In this document: positions 18,606 through 28,056 of the stretch, piece after piece | Numbering within the stretch: position 1 is the stretch's first letter | How the letters are laid out: each line of letters begins with the position of its first letter | NCBI GenBank assembly: GCA_945952065.1 | Contig: CAMFGY010000004.1 | Location: 244,271-308,270 of the forward strand | Direction: 5' to 3' | From: an uncultured Burkholderiales bacterium | GTDB lineage: Bacteria > Pseudomonadota > Gammaproteobacteria > Burkholderiales > Burkholderiaceae_C | DNA length: 64,000 nt | Translations under genes and position numbers: made by a program | The notes under the pieces: generated by a model | The model's input: the letters and a program-made list of their open reading frames with translations, nothing else | Told to the model about the DNA's origin: nothing | Databases searched by the model: none

Positions 18606-20213
18606 TCAGCTGCTTGTGACGCTGATGCGCGTCCAGCCACTGGCGCGGTCGACAGCGAGGCGGGCACCGAGTGTCGCCGCGCGTGCGCGCATCGACGCGA
18701 GGCCCACGCCGCCTTCGACGCGGCTCGCATCAAAGCCGACACCGTCATCTTCGATGCGCAGCAGTTCATCGGGTCCGGGACTCAGCAACAGCCGCACGGC
18801 ACTGGCGCGGGCATGGCGCAGCGCATTGCTGACGGCTTCCTGCGCGATGCGAAGCAGTGCCTGGCAGGCGTCCGCATCCCAACTTGGCAAGTCTTGCGGC
18901 AGCACCAATTCCACCGGCATGGGTCGGCTGCGTTCGGCCAGCCGAGCCAGTTCGGCGAGCAGGTCCGGTGCGTCCGCTTTGTGGGTCGGAGCGAGGTGCC
19001 AGTCATGGGACAGTTCGCGCACCGCTTGTGCGGCATCGCGCAAGGTGTCGGCCAAGGTCTCGCAAGCGGGCTGCAGCGCTGGGTCGACCACCAGGGCTAA
19101 ATGTCGGGCCTGCAGCTGGGCGGCCGTGAGCAATTGGCCGGTGTTGTCGTGCAATTCGGCGCCCAGCCGCTGGCGCACCACGGCGCCGGCCTGGCGTGCT
19201 GCCCCCACCAGCGCGCGGTTCACCTCGCGGCTGTCGGCAAGCGCGCGCTGGCGGTGCTGAGCCCTGGCCGTGCGCCGCGCCAGCACCTCGGCCAAGCGCA
19301 CGCGGCTGGCCAGCAGACGCCAGCTGAGCCACCACAGCGTGCCAAACAACAGGCCCAGCACAGCGGCCGTGCCCAGCATCACGGGCGCCACCGGCTCGAG
19401 CGCTTGGCTCGCATAAAGCCGCATCGGCAGCGGCGTGCCGGCGAGATCCAAGAAGCCCGCGCCAAGCGAGTCCGTGTAGGCCCGCGTCGGCAGCGAGCCC
19501 TGCGACCACAGCACCCGGGTCGGCGTCCTCACCGAGCCGAGCGCCAGCGCGCGGTACTGCACGCGGGCGGAGTGCTCCCAGCGCGACGTGGCGCGGGCCA
19601 TCATCGCGGCGATGGGCATGTCCAGCTGAACGTAGCCGACGACGCGCCCGGGCAGGGCGCCCGCCTGCGTAGCCCAGGGCGGCGCGCCCTCCCACACCGG
19701 CATCAGCCAGGCCGGCGCGCTGTCAGTGGGTTCAAGCCGAACGCGCACCGTGTCCTCGGGCGTCCGATAGCTCAGCCGGGCCATGCGCTCGAGGGTGGCG
19801 CGTTCATCGGCACCGGGCGCGCTGACCACAGGCGAACCGCTGTCCGCAGGGTCGCAGCGCCACTGCCGGTCTTGCCACACCAGGGCCGAGCGCGCGCCCT
19901 GCTCGCGCAGGCGCTGGCAGGCAGCCCGCAAGGCGGGCGAGCCCAGGTCCAGCGTGAGTTGGCCGTCGGCGCCGCGGACGATGTGCTCATGCCAAAAGTC
20001 GCTGGCGCTGAAGAATCGCTGCCGTTCTGCGTTGGCAAGGATGCTGATGCGATGCAGCTCATCCTGCACTTCGCGGTCCACGCGCTCCCGATCAAGCATC
20101 CAGGCGGCGGCAATGCCCGAGACCCACAACAAGGCCAGAAGCAGTCCGAGCAACGCGAGGGCTGCTCTTGCGCGGGTGGGCAGGTGGCGGTTCAGGTCAA
20201 CACTCCTCGTCAT
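18606..20213 (-). CDS. NarX-like sensor histidine kinase (HisKA_3)
   Basis: Start chosen at the ATG whose first base is 20213, which gives 535 residues and an N-terminal membrane helix (RAALALLGLLLALLWVSGIAAA). A longer open frame extends to 21584 but that part is antisense to a lipoprotein gene and is not credible. A large periplasmic sensor region, a second membrane helix near residue 280, and a HisKA_3 domain with AELHDNTGQLLTAAQ (phosphoacceptor histidine) follow. The ATPase domain shows IAQEAVSNALRHA and IEDDGVGFDASR. The partner is the downstream response regulator. Confidence 0.9.
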   Translation of the reverse strand: MTRSVDLNRHLPTRARAALALLGLLLALLWVSGIAAAWMLDRERVDREVQDELHRISILANAERQRFFSASDFWHEHIVRGADGQLTLDLGSPALRAACQRLREQGARSALVWQDRQWRCDPADSGSPVVSAPGADERATLERMARLSYRTPEDTVRVRLEPTDSAPAWLMPVWEGAPPWATQAGALPGRVVGYVQLDMPIAAMMARATSRWEHSARVQYRALALGSVRTPTRVLWSQGSLPTRAYTDSLGAGFLDLAGTPLPMRLYASQALEPVAPVMLGTAAVLGLLFGTLWWLSWRLLASRVRLAEVLARRTARAQHRQRALADSREVNRALVGAARQAGAVVRQRLGAELHDNTGQLLTAAQLQARHLALVVDPALQPACETLADTLRDAAQAVRELSHDWHLAPTHKADAPDLLAELARLAERSRPMPVELVLPQDLPSWDADACQALLRIAQEAVSNALRHARASAVRLLLSPGPDELLRIEDDGVGFDASRVEGGVGLASMRARAATLGARLAVDRASGWTRISVTSS

Positions 20214-20372
20214 GCAGCCGTGTCGTCTTGCGGTTGACAACGGCGTCAACTCCGAAGCGATTACGGAGGGGCGAGTGTATCCATAGCATCCGGGGCCATG
20301 CCTTTGTCTCTGGCGCCAAGCATGCCGAGGCCAGGCCTTCACTGATTGTTGACCCCATCCAGACCTCCTTCC

Positions 20373-21365
20373 ATGCTGCCCTCCCCATCTTCTCGCTCCC
20401 CCCGCAATCGCCGCCCTCGCGGGGCGGCCCACTTGCTGATGGCCGCCGCGCTGGCGGCAACAAGCGCCGCCATGCTGAGCGCGTGCGGAGGGGGCGGCAA
20501 CAGTGAAGGCAGCCCGAGTCCTGCGCCCGCACCGGCACCCGCACCTGCACCTGCACCCGCACCCGCACCCGCACCTGCACCTGCACCTGCACCCGCACCC
20601 GCACCCGCACCCGCACCCGCACCCGCACCCGCACCTGCACCTGCACCTGCACCTGCACCCGCACCCGCACCCGCACCGGCGCCCGCACCCAGCCCGATCA
20701 ACAGCAGTGGCCTGAATGCCCTGTTTCTGGGCCAGCAATTCGATGTCTACGCCCCCAAAGCTGCGAGCGCAACGCTCGATGCGGGTGCGATTGATCGCAG
20801 CAATACGCAGGGCTTGGGTTGGAAGCTCAGCGCCTCGGACAGCACCGTGCTCACTGTCTTGGGCAGTGACTTTGGCATCAGCGCCACCGGCTACACCCTG
20901 GTGAACCGCGCCAATGGCAGCGTGATCATGTTGTGCAACGGCACGCCGCTCAAGTCCGCTTTTGTGGGCGTGGTCACGCAGTCCAGCGCGGGCGGGGCGC
21001 AGGCGGTGAAGCTCAGCCGCGCCAGCGATCTGGCCGGCCAGAGCTTTTATCGCATGGAGGATTGCAGCTACACCAATACCGATGGCGAGAGCAGCAATCA
21101 AAGCAGCGCGCCCACCGCCAACAGCCTGAAATACAGCCTGGATGCCAGCGGCAATCTGAGCGGCAATGACGGCACAAGCATCACGGCAGCCGAGCTCAAC
21201 AGCTTGCTGGCCGGCGGCACCATCACCATCGGCGGCGGCAAAGGCAAGCTCTACCTGACGGCCTACAGCTTCCAAGTCAATGGTGTGACGCGTTATGTCG
21301 TGGTGAGTCGCGGTGTGCCCACCAACGGTGGGCCGGGCTATGTCGATATGTGGCTGCAGAACTGA
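20373..21365 (+). CDS. Proline/alanine-repeat lipoprotein
   Basis: A 330-residue protein starting at ATG 20373. An unusually long, arginine-rich N-terminus leads into a hydrophobic segment ending LSACGGGG, a lipobox. Next comes a run of about 28 Pro-Ala dipeptides (roughly residues 50-108), a rigid, extended spacer, then a globular C-terminal domain of about 220 residues with many serine, threonine and glycine residues and a possible disulfide between two cysteines (LCNG and EDCSY). No family is recognised for the C-terminal domain. It is divergent from the sensor kinase and followed 8 bp later by a second lipoprotein, so the two probably form an operon. Confidence 0.75.
   Translation: MLPSPSSRSPRNRRPRGAAHLLMAAALAATSAAMLSACGGGGNSEGSPSPAPAPAPAPAPAPAPAPAPAPAPAPAPAPAPAPAPAPAPAPAPAPAPAPAPAPAPAPSPINSSGLNALFLGQQFDVYAPKAASATLDAGAIDRSNTQGLGWKLSASDSTVLTVLGSDFGISATGYTLVNRANGSVIMLCNGTPLKSAFVGVVTQSSAGGAQAVKLSRASDLAGQSFYRMEDCSYTNTDGESSNQSSAPTANSLKYSLDASGNLSGNDGTSITAAELNSLLAGGTITIGGGKGKLYLTAYSFQVNGVTRYVVVSRGVPTNGGPGYVDMWLQN
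20521..20690 (+). repeat. Hexanucleotide microsatellite GCACCY encoding Pro-Ala repeats
   Basis: About 28 near-identical six-base units (GCACCC or GCACCT, few variants) lie within the lipoprotein gene. Because the unit is six bases, copy-number changes keep the frame and would only alter the length of the Pro-Ala spacer. The opposite strand and other frames give spurious His-Pro, Gly-Ala and Arg-Val repeat frames that should be ignored. Confidence 0.95.
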
Positions 21366-21373
21366 GCCTGGCC

Positions 21374-23302
21374 ATGAGCACATGCTCTGAAAGGCGCGTG
21401 CGACGCCACCCGGCCTTTGGCTTGGCGCTGCTATTGCTGAGCTTGGCGTTGCAGGGTTGCGGGGGAGGTGGCGGCGCAAGCGGTGGCAATGAGCCAGCTC
21501 CGCTGCCTTCGCCCAGCCCCGTGCCAAGCCCCAATCCGGCGCCTGCACCCGCGCCCTCACCGAGCGCTTCGCCGCTGCAGACACATGCGGTCTACCAGCC
21601 CGGCGTGCAGATCTTGGCTGACACGCTCTTGCCGCAAGGCGATGTGGATGGACCTGGAAGCCTCGGCTTCGCGCAGCCGAGTGGCTTGAAGGTCGGAGAT
21701 GTGTTCTTGAGCCAGGGGCGGGCTTATGTGGCCACCGCCGTCAGTGCGGACGGGCGCACGCTGCAGACGCGTGCCCCAGCCATGGACGAAGTATTCCAAA
21801 CCCTACGTATCAGCGGCACGCTGGACAGCAGCCTTCTAAAACCAGCACTGTCCGACAGGCGCCAAGCCCTGGCTTTGAGCCCAGGCATGGGCGCCCTGGG
21901 CGTCGTGACCGGAACGATTGGCTTTGCCCAAGACTTGCCGGCCTATGGCCCGGTACTGCTTAAGCTTAACGGCCAGTTGCAGCTGAATGTGACCCTGGAT
22001 CTGGATTACAGCGCAGCCAGCGGCCTGAACAAGCTGGACTTCAAAGTCAGCGGCAATCTGGAGGAAGGGATCAAGTTGAATCTTGACCCCGCCGGCGGCA
22101 CACATGGCCAGTCGGGCGACATCACCCTCACCAAGTTCAGCTGGCCGGTGCCGCAAGCCTGGGGCGCATTGCGCATTGATGTGCCGCTGGTGCTCAGCCT
22201 GAAAGCGCAGGCGGGCAACAAGCTCAGCGTTGATTTTCTGAGCGGCGGCACCAGCTTCGAGTTCAGCTCGCACTGGGATCCCGCCAGCAAGACCTTCAGC
22301 CATCAGTCCAGCAGCAATAGCGCCGCTACCGCCAGCCCGCCGTCGCTCAGCGGCACGATTCAGGCGGCCACCAATACGGCGACTGTGACGCTGGGGCCGG
22401 AGCTGAAGTTGGTCTTGCTGGACAGCATCACGCCGCTGACGGCCAGCGCGCGCATGGCGGGCACTTTGTCGGCACAGACGCAAACCCTGGCAGCCAGTGG
22501 TGACACATGCCTGAGTTGGAGCGCCGACTTGGCCGCCCAACTCACGGCCGAGTTCAAGCTCAGCAATGGCATCAAGATGGAGGGGCAATACACGCCCTAC
22601 ACCAAGCGACTGGCAGCAGGCGGTGATTTGAGCCCTTGCATGGCTGCGCCAACGCCGCCGCCACCAACGCCGCCAGCCAGCAGCCCAAGCAGCACAGAGC
22701 CTTCGCCTTCGGCATTGGCGGCGCTGTTGCCGGTCCCGCCGAATGCGCTGCCTTTGACGAGCTATGCGCTCAGTGCGCACATCGACAACAACCCAAAAGG
22801 CTATTTGAACTATGAGCCTTGCAGTTCCGGCAAGCTGGTCGACGGGAGCAACTACACCGCCTGCTTGCGCTACTTGATGGTCAATTTGTCAGAGCCAGGC
22901 AGCGACGCGCTTCTCAGCCCAGCTGCTGCAACTCGCTTTTCCGACCGATTTGAGATGGCCGATAAAGACTATTCAGACCTTTCAAAGGCAGAGTCGATTT
23001 GCCGCGTGAGGGCGCCGCAATTGCCCGGTGTGCCGGCGCAGTTTCTCCAGGGCGATATCTTGTTGATGAATATGGCCGGGCTGTTCCAACAAGAAGTTCC
23101 GGGCCTGATTTACGAGGAAGGCAGCGCCAACCTGGGCAAGCCGGGGCCGCTGAGTCTGGTCTGCAACCATGTTCTCGTGGATCGCTTGAATGCCCAGCGC
23201 TACTACCTGCGCCTGGAGTATCGCCACCCCACATCGGTCCTTCGGTTGACCGGCCCGGCGAGCAGCATTTTTTACGCCTACTGGTTCAATCTGAAAAACT
23301 AG
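21374..23302 (+). CDS. Large proline-rich lipoprotein, unknown function
   Basis: A 642-residue protein starting at ATG 21374. Its signal peptide ends in LQGCGGGGG, with the lipidated cysteine followed by glycine, then a Pro/Ala/Ser-rich spacer (PAPLPSPSPVPSP and so on) ends near residue 75. The remainder contains a beta-rich region of about 330 residues, a second proline-rich linker (PTPPPPTPPASSPSS), and a C-terminal domain of about 200 residues with several cysteines. No family is recognised. It is adjacent to, and likely co-expressed with, the Pro-Ala lipoprotein; both look like surface or periplasmic proteins. Confidence 0.75.
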   Translation: MSTCSERRVRRHPAFGLALLLLSLALQGCGGGGGASGGNEPAPLPSPSPVPSPNPAPAPAPSPSASPLQTHAVYQPGVQILADTLLPQGDVDGPGSLGFAQPSGLKVGDVFLSQGRAYVATAVSADGRTLQTRAPAMDEVFQTLRISGTLDSSLLKPALSDRRQALALSPGMGALGVVTGTIGFAQDLPAYGPVLLKLNGQLQLNVTLDLDYSAASGLNKLDFKVSGNLEEGIKLNLDPAGGTHGQSGDITLTKFSWPVPQAWGALRIDVPLVLSLKAQAGNKLSVDFLSGGTSFEFSSHWDPASKTFSHQSSSNSAATASPPSLSGTIQAATNTATVTLGPELKLVLLDSITPLTASARMAGTLSAQTQTLAASGDTCLSWSADLAAQLTAEFKLSNGIKMEGQYTPYTKRLAAGGDLSPCMAAPTPPPPTPPASSPSSTEPSPSALAALLPVPPNALPLTSYALSAHIDNNPKGYLNYEPCSSGKLVDGSNYTACLRYLMVNLSEPGSDALLSPAAATRFSDRFEMADKDYSDLSKAESICRVRAPQLPGVPAQFLQGDILLMNMAGLFQQEVPGLIYEEGSANLGKPGPLSLVCNHVLVDRLNAQRYYLRLEYRHPTSVLRLTGPASSIFYAYWFNLKN

Positions 23303-23492
23303 AGGCGCTCACACTGGCTCAGCGCTGCGCTTGATCAAGCAAAGCCGGTCGGGCCACAAGCCAGCGGCCTGCGCGCGAACACGTCTTGAACCCCTTGGAT
23401 TGACACACTACGAAGCCCCGGGAGGGGCGGGCCGCATCTCCATGCACCGCCTGCCCTGACCCAAGGTTCTGAAGGGCAAAGCCCCATCAGCT

Positions 23493-24224
23493 TCAGATCG
23501 CGCGCTGGTTCACCCGCTTTGAAAGCGCCTCGGCACTTTCCTTGCGCTCGCTGTAGCGGTCGACCAAGTAGGGGCCGAGGTCGCGCGTCAGCAGCGTGAA
23601 CTTGAACAACTCTTCCATCACGTCGACGACGCGGTCATAGAACGCGGAGGGCTTCATCCGCCCTTCTTCGGTGAACTCGGCGAAAGCCTTGGCGACGGAG
23701 GATTGATTCGGAATGGTCAACATGCGCATCCAGCGTCCCAGCACGCGCATCTGATTCACGGCATTGAAGGACTGCGAGCCGCCTGAGACTTGCATGAGCG
23801 CCAAGGTCTTGCCTTGAGTCGGCCGCACAGCGCCGATGTTCAGCGGAATCCAGTCAATCTGCGATTTCATCACGCCGGTCATCGCACCATGGCGTTCTGG
23901 CGAGCACCAGACCATGCCTTCGGCCCAAAGGGTCAGTTCGCGCAGTTGCTGGACCTTGGGATGACTCTCGGGCGCGCCGTCTGGCAGCGGCAGGTCGGTC
24001 GGGTCAAAGATGCGCACCTCACCGCCCATGGCTTCCAGCAGGCGGGCTGCTTCAAAGGTCAACAATCGGCTGTAAGAGCGCTCGCGCAGCGAACCATAAA
24101 GAAGCAGGAAGCGAGGGCGATGTTTCGCGGGCGATGGAATCGCCAGCCGCTCCTGCGTTGGGACCTCGAACAGCTCAGCATTCAGCGCCGGAAAGCTGGC
24201 TTGGGGAAACAGCGGTTCAGACAT
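23493..24224 (-). CDS. arsH: ArsH-type NADPH-dependent flavoprotein
   Basis: A 243-residue flavodoxin-fold reductase. The FMN phosphate loop reads [13 protein letters not shown], and [17 protein letters not shown] with [23 protein letters not shown] are ArsH signatures. ArsH proteins oxidise trivalent organoarsenicals and give resistance. The start overlaps the end of the aquaporin gene by 8 bp, so the genes are translationally coupled in an arsR-arsC-aqp-arsH operon read leftward. Confidence 0.93.
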   Translation of the reverse strand: MSEPLFPQASFPALNAELFEVPTQERLAIPSPAKHRPRFLLLYGSLRERSYSRLLTFEAARLLEAMGGEVRIFDPTDLPLPDGAPESHPKVQQLRELTLWAEGMVWCSPERHGAMTGVMKSQIDWIPLNIGAVRPTQGKTLALMQVSGGSQSFNAVNQMRVLGRWMRMLTIPNQSSVAKAFAEFTEEGRMKPSAFYDRVVDVMEELFKFTLLTRDLGPYLVDRYSERKESAEALSKRVNQRAI

Positions 24225-24927
24225 GGTGAGCCGTTGAAGAAGGGTGTGATGCAGAGCCAATGCCTTGGGCGTTTGCGCTGCGGGCTGACAGCAGGTGGTG
24301 CACAGCCACGGCCAAGCCTGCACCCACCAGTTGCGCGACCACAAAGCCAGGCGCACTGGCGGGCGCAATCCCGGCAAAGCTGTCGCTGAACATGCGACCG
24401 AACACTGCCGCCGGATTGGCGAACGAGGTCGAGGCAGTGAACCAGTAAGCCGCGCCGATATAGGCCGCGACCATGGCCGATGCTCGGCCGGCCGGCGCGC
24501 GCAGGATGACCAGCAGCAAGCCAAACGTGGCCACGCCCTCAGCGATCCACTGGCCATGGCCAGTCCGCAGCTTGGTCGAGACCTGGAGAATGCTCATGTC
24601 AAACATTGCATGGGCCAGCCAGGCCCCCAGCATGGCGCCCAGCAACTGCATCACGATGAACGGAGCGAGAAGGCGCTTGGGCAAGTCGCCGCGCGCCGCC
24701 ATCACCAAAGACACCGCAGGGTTGAAGTGCGCCCCGCTGATCGGGCCAAACACCTCAATCAGGATGTAAAGGCCCCCGACGGTCGCGAGGGTGTTGGCCA
24801 GCAGCGCAAGAGCGACGTTTCCGCCCGACAAGCGCTCGGCCATGATGCCTGAGCCGATCACAACGGCCAGCAGCAAGGCCGTGCCCAGGGCTTCAGCCAA
24901 GAGCTTCTGTGGAGTTCCTGCAGTCAT
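24217..24927 (-). CDS. Aquaglyceroporin (AqpS-like) of arsenic operon
   Basis: A 236-residue MIP-family channel. The start at 24927 is preceded by GTGAGG at good spacing; the in-frame GTG nine bases upstream is less likely. Two NPA half-helices are visible, GAHFNPAVS and SFANPAAVF, with six membrane helices around them. Placed between arsC and arsH, it probably lets arsenite formed by ArsC leave the cell down its gradient, as described for AqpS of Sinorhizobium meliloti. No ArsB or Acr3 pump gene is in the operon. Confidence 0.88.
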   Translation of the reverse strand: MTAGTPQKLLAEALGTALLLAVVIGSGIMAERLSGGNVALALLANTLATVGGLYILIEVFGPISGAHFNPAVSLVMAARGDLPKRLLAPFIVMQLLGAMLGAWLAHAMFDMSILQVSTKLRTGHGQWIAEGVATFGLLLVILRAPAGRASAMVAAYIGAAYWFTASTSFANPAAVFGRMFSDSFAGIAPASAPGFVVAQLVGAGLAVAVHHLLSARSANAQGIGSASHPSSTAHHV

Positions 24928-24937
24928 GGTCCTCACC

Positions 24938-25441
24938 TCAGGTGGCCGAGATGGCGTTGAGTGCGGCGAGCAACTCTTGTTTGCTCATTGATGCCAGCGG
25001 CAACTGCAAAAGCTGCAGCATGCGATAGCCGATGGCCTGGCGCGTCAGCTCGAAAGCGCGGCGTTTGCCTTCGTCGCCGCCCTCGGCGTTGGATGGGTCG
25101 GGGTAGCCCCAGTGCACCTTGACCGGCTGGCCATTGCCCCCAAAGAAGACGGGGCAGGTTTCAGCAGCCGCGCTGTCGCAGACCGTGATGACGATGGACA
25201 GCGGTGGCGCCTCTGGCGTCGTGAACTCGTCCCAGCTCTTGCTGCGGTAGCCGGACACATCGATGCCCGCATGGGTCAGCGCTTCCAGCGCGAAGGGGTT
25301 CAGTCGGCCACTCGGGGCACTGCCGGCGCTGAAGGCGCGCACATCTTTGCCAAGTTTTTGGGCCCAATGGTTCAGCATGCCCTCGCTGAGGACGCTGCGG
25401 GCGGAATTGTGGGTGCAGAGAATGAGTACGTGGGTGGTCAT
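24938..25441 (-). CDS. arsC: Arsenate reductase, low-molecular-weight phosphatase type
   Basis: A 167-residue enzyme reducing arsenate to arsenite. The N-terminal P-loop reads LCTHNSARS with the nucleophilic cysteine, followed by SAGSAPSG. ITVCDSAAAETCPVF supplies further cysteines typical of thioredoxin- or glutaredoxin-linked members. It is followed after 10 bp by the aquaporin gene and preceded by arsR, so arsenite produced here can be expelled by the neighbouring channel. Confidence 0.92.
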   Translation of the reverse strand: MTTHVLILCTHNSARSVLSEGMLNHWAQKLGKDVRAFSAGSAPSGRLNPFALEALTHAGIDVSGYRSKSWDEFTTPEAPPLSIVITVCDSAAAETCPVFFGGNGQPVKVHWGYPDPSNAEGGDEGKRRAFELTRQAIGYRMLQLLQLPLASMSKQELLAALNAISAT

Positions 25442-25533
25442 GGTGGGAACTCGGTAAATCAAACGTGAGTGCTGTCGCGCGCCGCTTGGTGCAGCCCGTC
25501 CTTCAGTGAATCATTCAAGCCGCTGCATGCACT

Positions 25534-25857
25534 TCAGCAGGCGCAAGAGGTCACCGCGGCAGGGATGCAAGCCTCACCTTGGCAGCAGTTTTCGGTGAGG
25601 TAGGCCAGCAAGGCGTTCATGTGCTCAAACGCTGCGCGATAGACCAGATTTCTGCTCACACGCTCCTGAGTCACCAGGCCGGCATGCATCATTTCCTTCA
25701 AGTGGAAAGACAGGGTTGCCGAGGGCAATTCGAGCGCTTCGGCGAGGGCGCCGGGCGTCAGTCCCTGCTGACCCGCCACGACCAGCAGGCGAAACACCTT
25801 GAGCCGATGGGTCTGCGCCAGGGCTGCGAGGGAGCGGATGATGTGTTGCTCTTCCAT
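25534..25857 (-). CDS. arsR: ArsR family metalloregulator
   Basis: A 107-residue winged-helix repressor. The recognition region is LPSATLSFHLKEMMHAGLV; upstream LAALAQTHRLKVFRLLV is the usual first helices. The C-terminus carries ENCCQGEAC and a terminal CAC, cysteines suited to arsenite binding in the CC-type ArsR group. The intergenic region to the divergent arsA is AT-rich (ATTCTATAAACTTGGAAATA near 25866-25885) and probably holds the operator controlling both directions. Confidence 0.92.
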   Translation of the reverse strand: MEEQHIIRSLAALAQTHRLKVFRLLVVAGQQGLTPGALAEALELPSATLSFHLKEMMHAGLVTQERVSRNLVYRAAFEHMNALLAYLTENCCQGEACIPAAVTSCAC

Positions 25858-26044
25858 AACTTGATTATTCTATAAACTTGGAAATATTGAGGTGTCGCAA
25901 AGAGAAATGTCTTCTGTGCGGCAGACTTGTCGCGTTCTGATGACAGACTCCAGCCAAGGCGTCCGACATGCTTACCTTCCAACTCTTTGACCTTGCCCTT
26001 TGCTGCCGTGCTGGCAAGTGCTGCTGAGCTCTATGGAGAACACC

Positions 26045-27808
26045 ATGAAGTTCCTGGACAAACTGCCTCGCTTCGCCTTCTTCACCGGCAAGGGCGGCGT
26101 CGGCAAGACTTCGCTGGCCTGTGCGGCGGCTGTGAAGCTCGCTGATGCGGGCAAGCGGGTGCTGCTGGTCAGCACCGATCCCGCCTCCAATGTGGGCCAG
26201 GTCTTTGGCCTTGCCATCGGCAACCAGATCACGCTTGTGCCTGCGGTCGAACATCTGTGGGCCATTGAAATTGATCCGCAAGCGGCAGCGCAGGGCTACC
26301 GGGACCGCATCGTCGATCCCGTGCGCGGCGTGCTGCCCAAGGAGGTCGTGAAAGGCATGGAAGAGCAGTTGTCGGGTGCTTGCACCACCGAAATCGCTGC
26401 CTTCGACGAATTCACGGGCCTGCTCACCGATGAATCCTTGGTTGCGCGGTTCGACCATGTGCTGTTCGACACCGCGCCGACCGGCCACACCATCCGCCTG
26501 CTGCAACTGCCCGGCGCCTGGAATTCGTTTTTGGAGGAAGGCAAAGGCGATGCCTCCTGCCTGGGCCCTTTGGCGGGATTGGACAAGCAGCGCGCGCAAT
26601 ACAAGGCGGCAGTGGACGCCCTGGCCGACCCGCTCCGCACCCGTTTGGTCCTGGTGGCACGCGCACAGGCTTCAACCTTGAGAGAGGTGGCGCGCACGCA
26701 CGATGAACTGGCGCGTCTTGGCCTGTCGCAGCAGTTCCTGGTCGTCAACGGCGTCATGCCGCTCAGAGAAGCCGACAGCGACCCCTTGGCAGCGGCCCTG
26801 GTGCATCGCGAGCAAGCCGCACTCGCGGCCATGCCAGACATCCTCAAGGGCTTGCCCATGGACCAAGTCCCGCTGAAGGCATTTGACCTGGTTGGGCTCG
26901 ACGCGCTGCGCCAATTCTTGGACGCGGAGGATGCCCACCCCGCTTCAACCGACCTCGCGCCTGCCGCAGCACTTCAGGCGCCCAGCCTGGGCCAACTGGT
27001 CGACGAGATCGCCGCGCCCGGGCATGGGCTCATCATGGTGATGGGCAAGGGGGGCGTCGGGAAGACCACCCTGGCTGCGGCGCTCGCGCTTGAACTCGCT
27101 CTGCGAGGACTTCCGGTTTACTTGACCACGTCTGACCCGGCCGCCCATCTCGCGGAAACGCTGACAGGCCAGCTGGACAATTTGGCCGTCAGTCGAATTG
27201 ACCCGCAGGTGGAGACGCAGCGCTACCGGAACCAGGTGCTCGCCAGCAAGGGTAAGCATCTGGATGAGCGGGGTCGCGCGCTATTAGAAGAGGACTTGCG
27301 TTCGCCCTGTACCGAGGAGATTGCCGTGTTCCAGGCCTTCTCTCGAATCATCCGAGAAGCGGGCCGAAAATTCGTCGTGATGGACACGGCGCCAACGGGC
27401 CACACCTTGCTGCTGCTGGACGCGACCGGCGCTTACCACCGCGAGATTGCCCGTCAGATGGCGAACTCGGGCGTTCACTTCACCACGCCCATGATGCAGT
27501 TGCAAGACGAGGGTCGCACCAAGGTGCTGATTGCCACCTTGGCGGAGAACACCCCGGTTCAGGAGGCGGCCTTCCTGCAAGAAGACCTGCGTCGGGCGGG
27601 CATCGAGCCCTGGGCCTGGATCATCAATAACAGCGTAGCAGCCACCTCCTCGGGGTCGCCGCTGCTTCGCTTGCGGGCCGCGAAGGAGAAGCCCTTCATC
27701 GACGCCGTCGCAAGCAAGCATGCCCGTCGCTATGCCGTGGTTCCCCTTCAGGCCGAAGAGCCCGTGGGTCTTGCTCGATTGGCAGCGCTCGTCAAACCCC
27801 ACCATTGA
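26045..27808 (+). CDS. arsA: Arsenical pump-driving ATPase ArsA
   Basis: A 587-residue two-domain ATPase. Both halves have a deviant Walker A: TGKGGVGKTSLAC and MGKGGVGKTTLAA; both have DTAPTGHT signatures. The three metalloid-binding cysteines Cys113, Cys172 and Cys422, the same numbers as in ArsA of plasmid R773, are present in GACTTEI, SCLGPL and SPCTEEI. ArsA normally energises the ArsB membrane pump and receives arsenite from ArsD, but neither gene is in this window. It is divergent from arsR. Confidence 0.95.
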   Translation: MKFLDKLPRFAFFTGKGGVGKTSLACAAAVKLADAGKRVLLVSTDPASNVGQVFGLAIGNQITLVPAVEHLWAIEIDPQAAAQGYRDRIVDPVRGVLPKEVVKGMEEQLSGACTTEIAAFDEFTGLLTDESLVARFDHVLFDTAPTGHTIRLLQLPGAWNSFLEEGKGDASCLGPLAGLDKQRAQYKAAVDALADPLRTRLVLVARAQASTLREVARTHDELARLGLSQQFLVVNGVMPLREADSDPLAAALVHREQAALAAMPDILKGLPMDQVPLKAFDLVGLDALRQFLDAEDAHPASTDLAPAAALQAPSLGQLVDEIAAPGHGLIMVMGKGGVGKTTLAAALALELALRGLPVYLTTSDPAAHLAETLTGQLDNLAVSRIDPQVETQRYRNQVLASKGKHLDERGRALLEEDLRSPCTEEIAVFQAFSRIIREAGRKFVVMDTAPTGHTLLLLDATGAYHREIARQMANSGVHFTTPMMQLQDEGRTKVLIATLAENTPVQEAAFLQEDLRRAGIEPWAWIINNSVAATSSGSPLLRLRAAKEKPFIDAVASKHARRYAVVPLQAEEPVGLARLAALVKPHH

Positions 27809-27984
27809 CTGGCAGCGTTCGCCGCTCGCCCGAATCATTCATGGGACGGCGGAGGCGTGAAACAGGGGTGGCGCGGGGGAGGCCGGAACCTGCATTCGCA
27901 TGAAGCTGGTTCGCGCGCCTAGGGTCTGAAAACATTCGACCCATTGCTGCCCCGCATGGAAGGATTTAAGTCCTTCAAGCGCCA

Positions 27985-28013
27985 ATAAAAAAGCCCCCAA
28001 GCGAGGGGGCTTT
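27985..28013 (-). terminator. Rho-independent terminator of the yidC operon
   Basis: On the minus strand a stem AAAGCCCCC / GGGGGCTTT with a six-base loop is followed by a T-rich run, 40 bp beyond the yidC stop. It would end the leftward rpmH-rnpA-yidD-yidC transcript. Confidence 0.85.
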
Positions 28014-28056
28014 GAGGACTTCGTGAATTTCTACACGCAAGGTGCCGGGGCGATGA

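Noticed and set aside
20521..20690. CRISPR-like repeat array
   Set aside because: It is a pure hexanucleotide coding repeat without spacers.
20214..21584. N-terminal extension of the histidine kinase frame
   Set aside because: It lies opposite the Pro-Ala lipoprotein and contains a Cys-Arg/Cys-Gly repeat only because it is antisense to the microsatellite.
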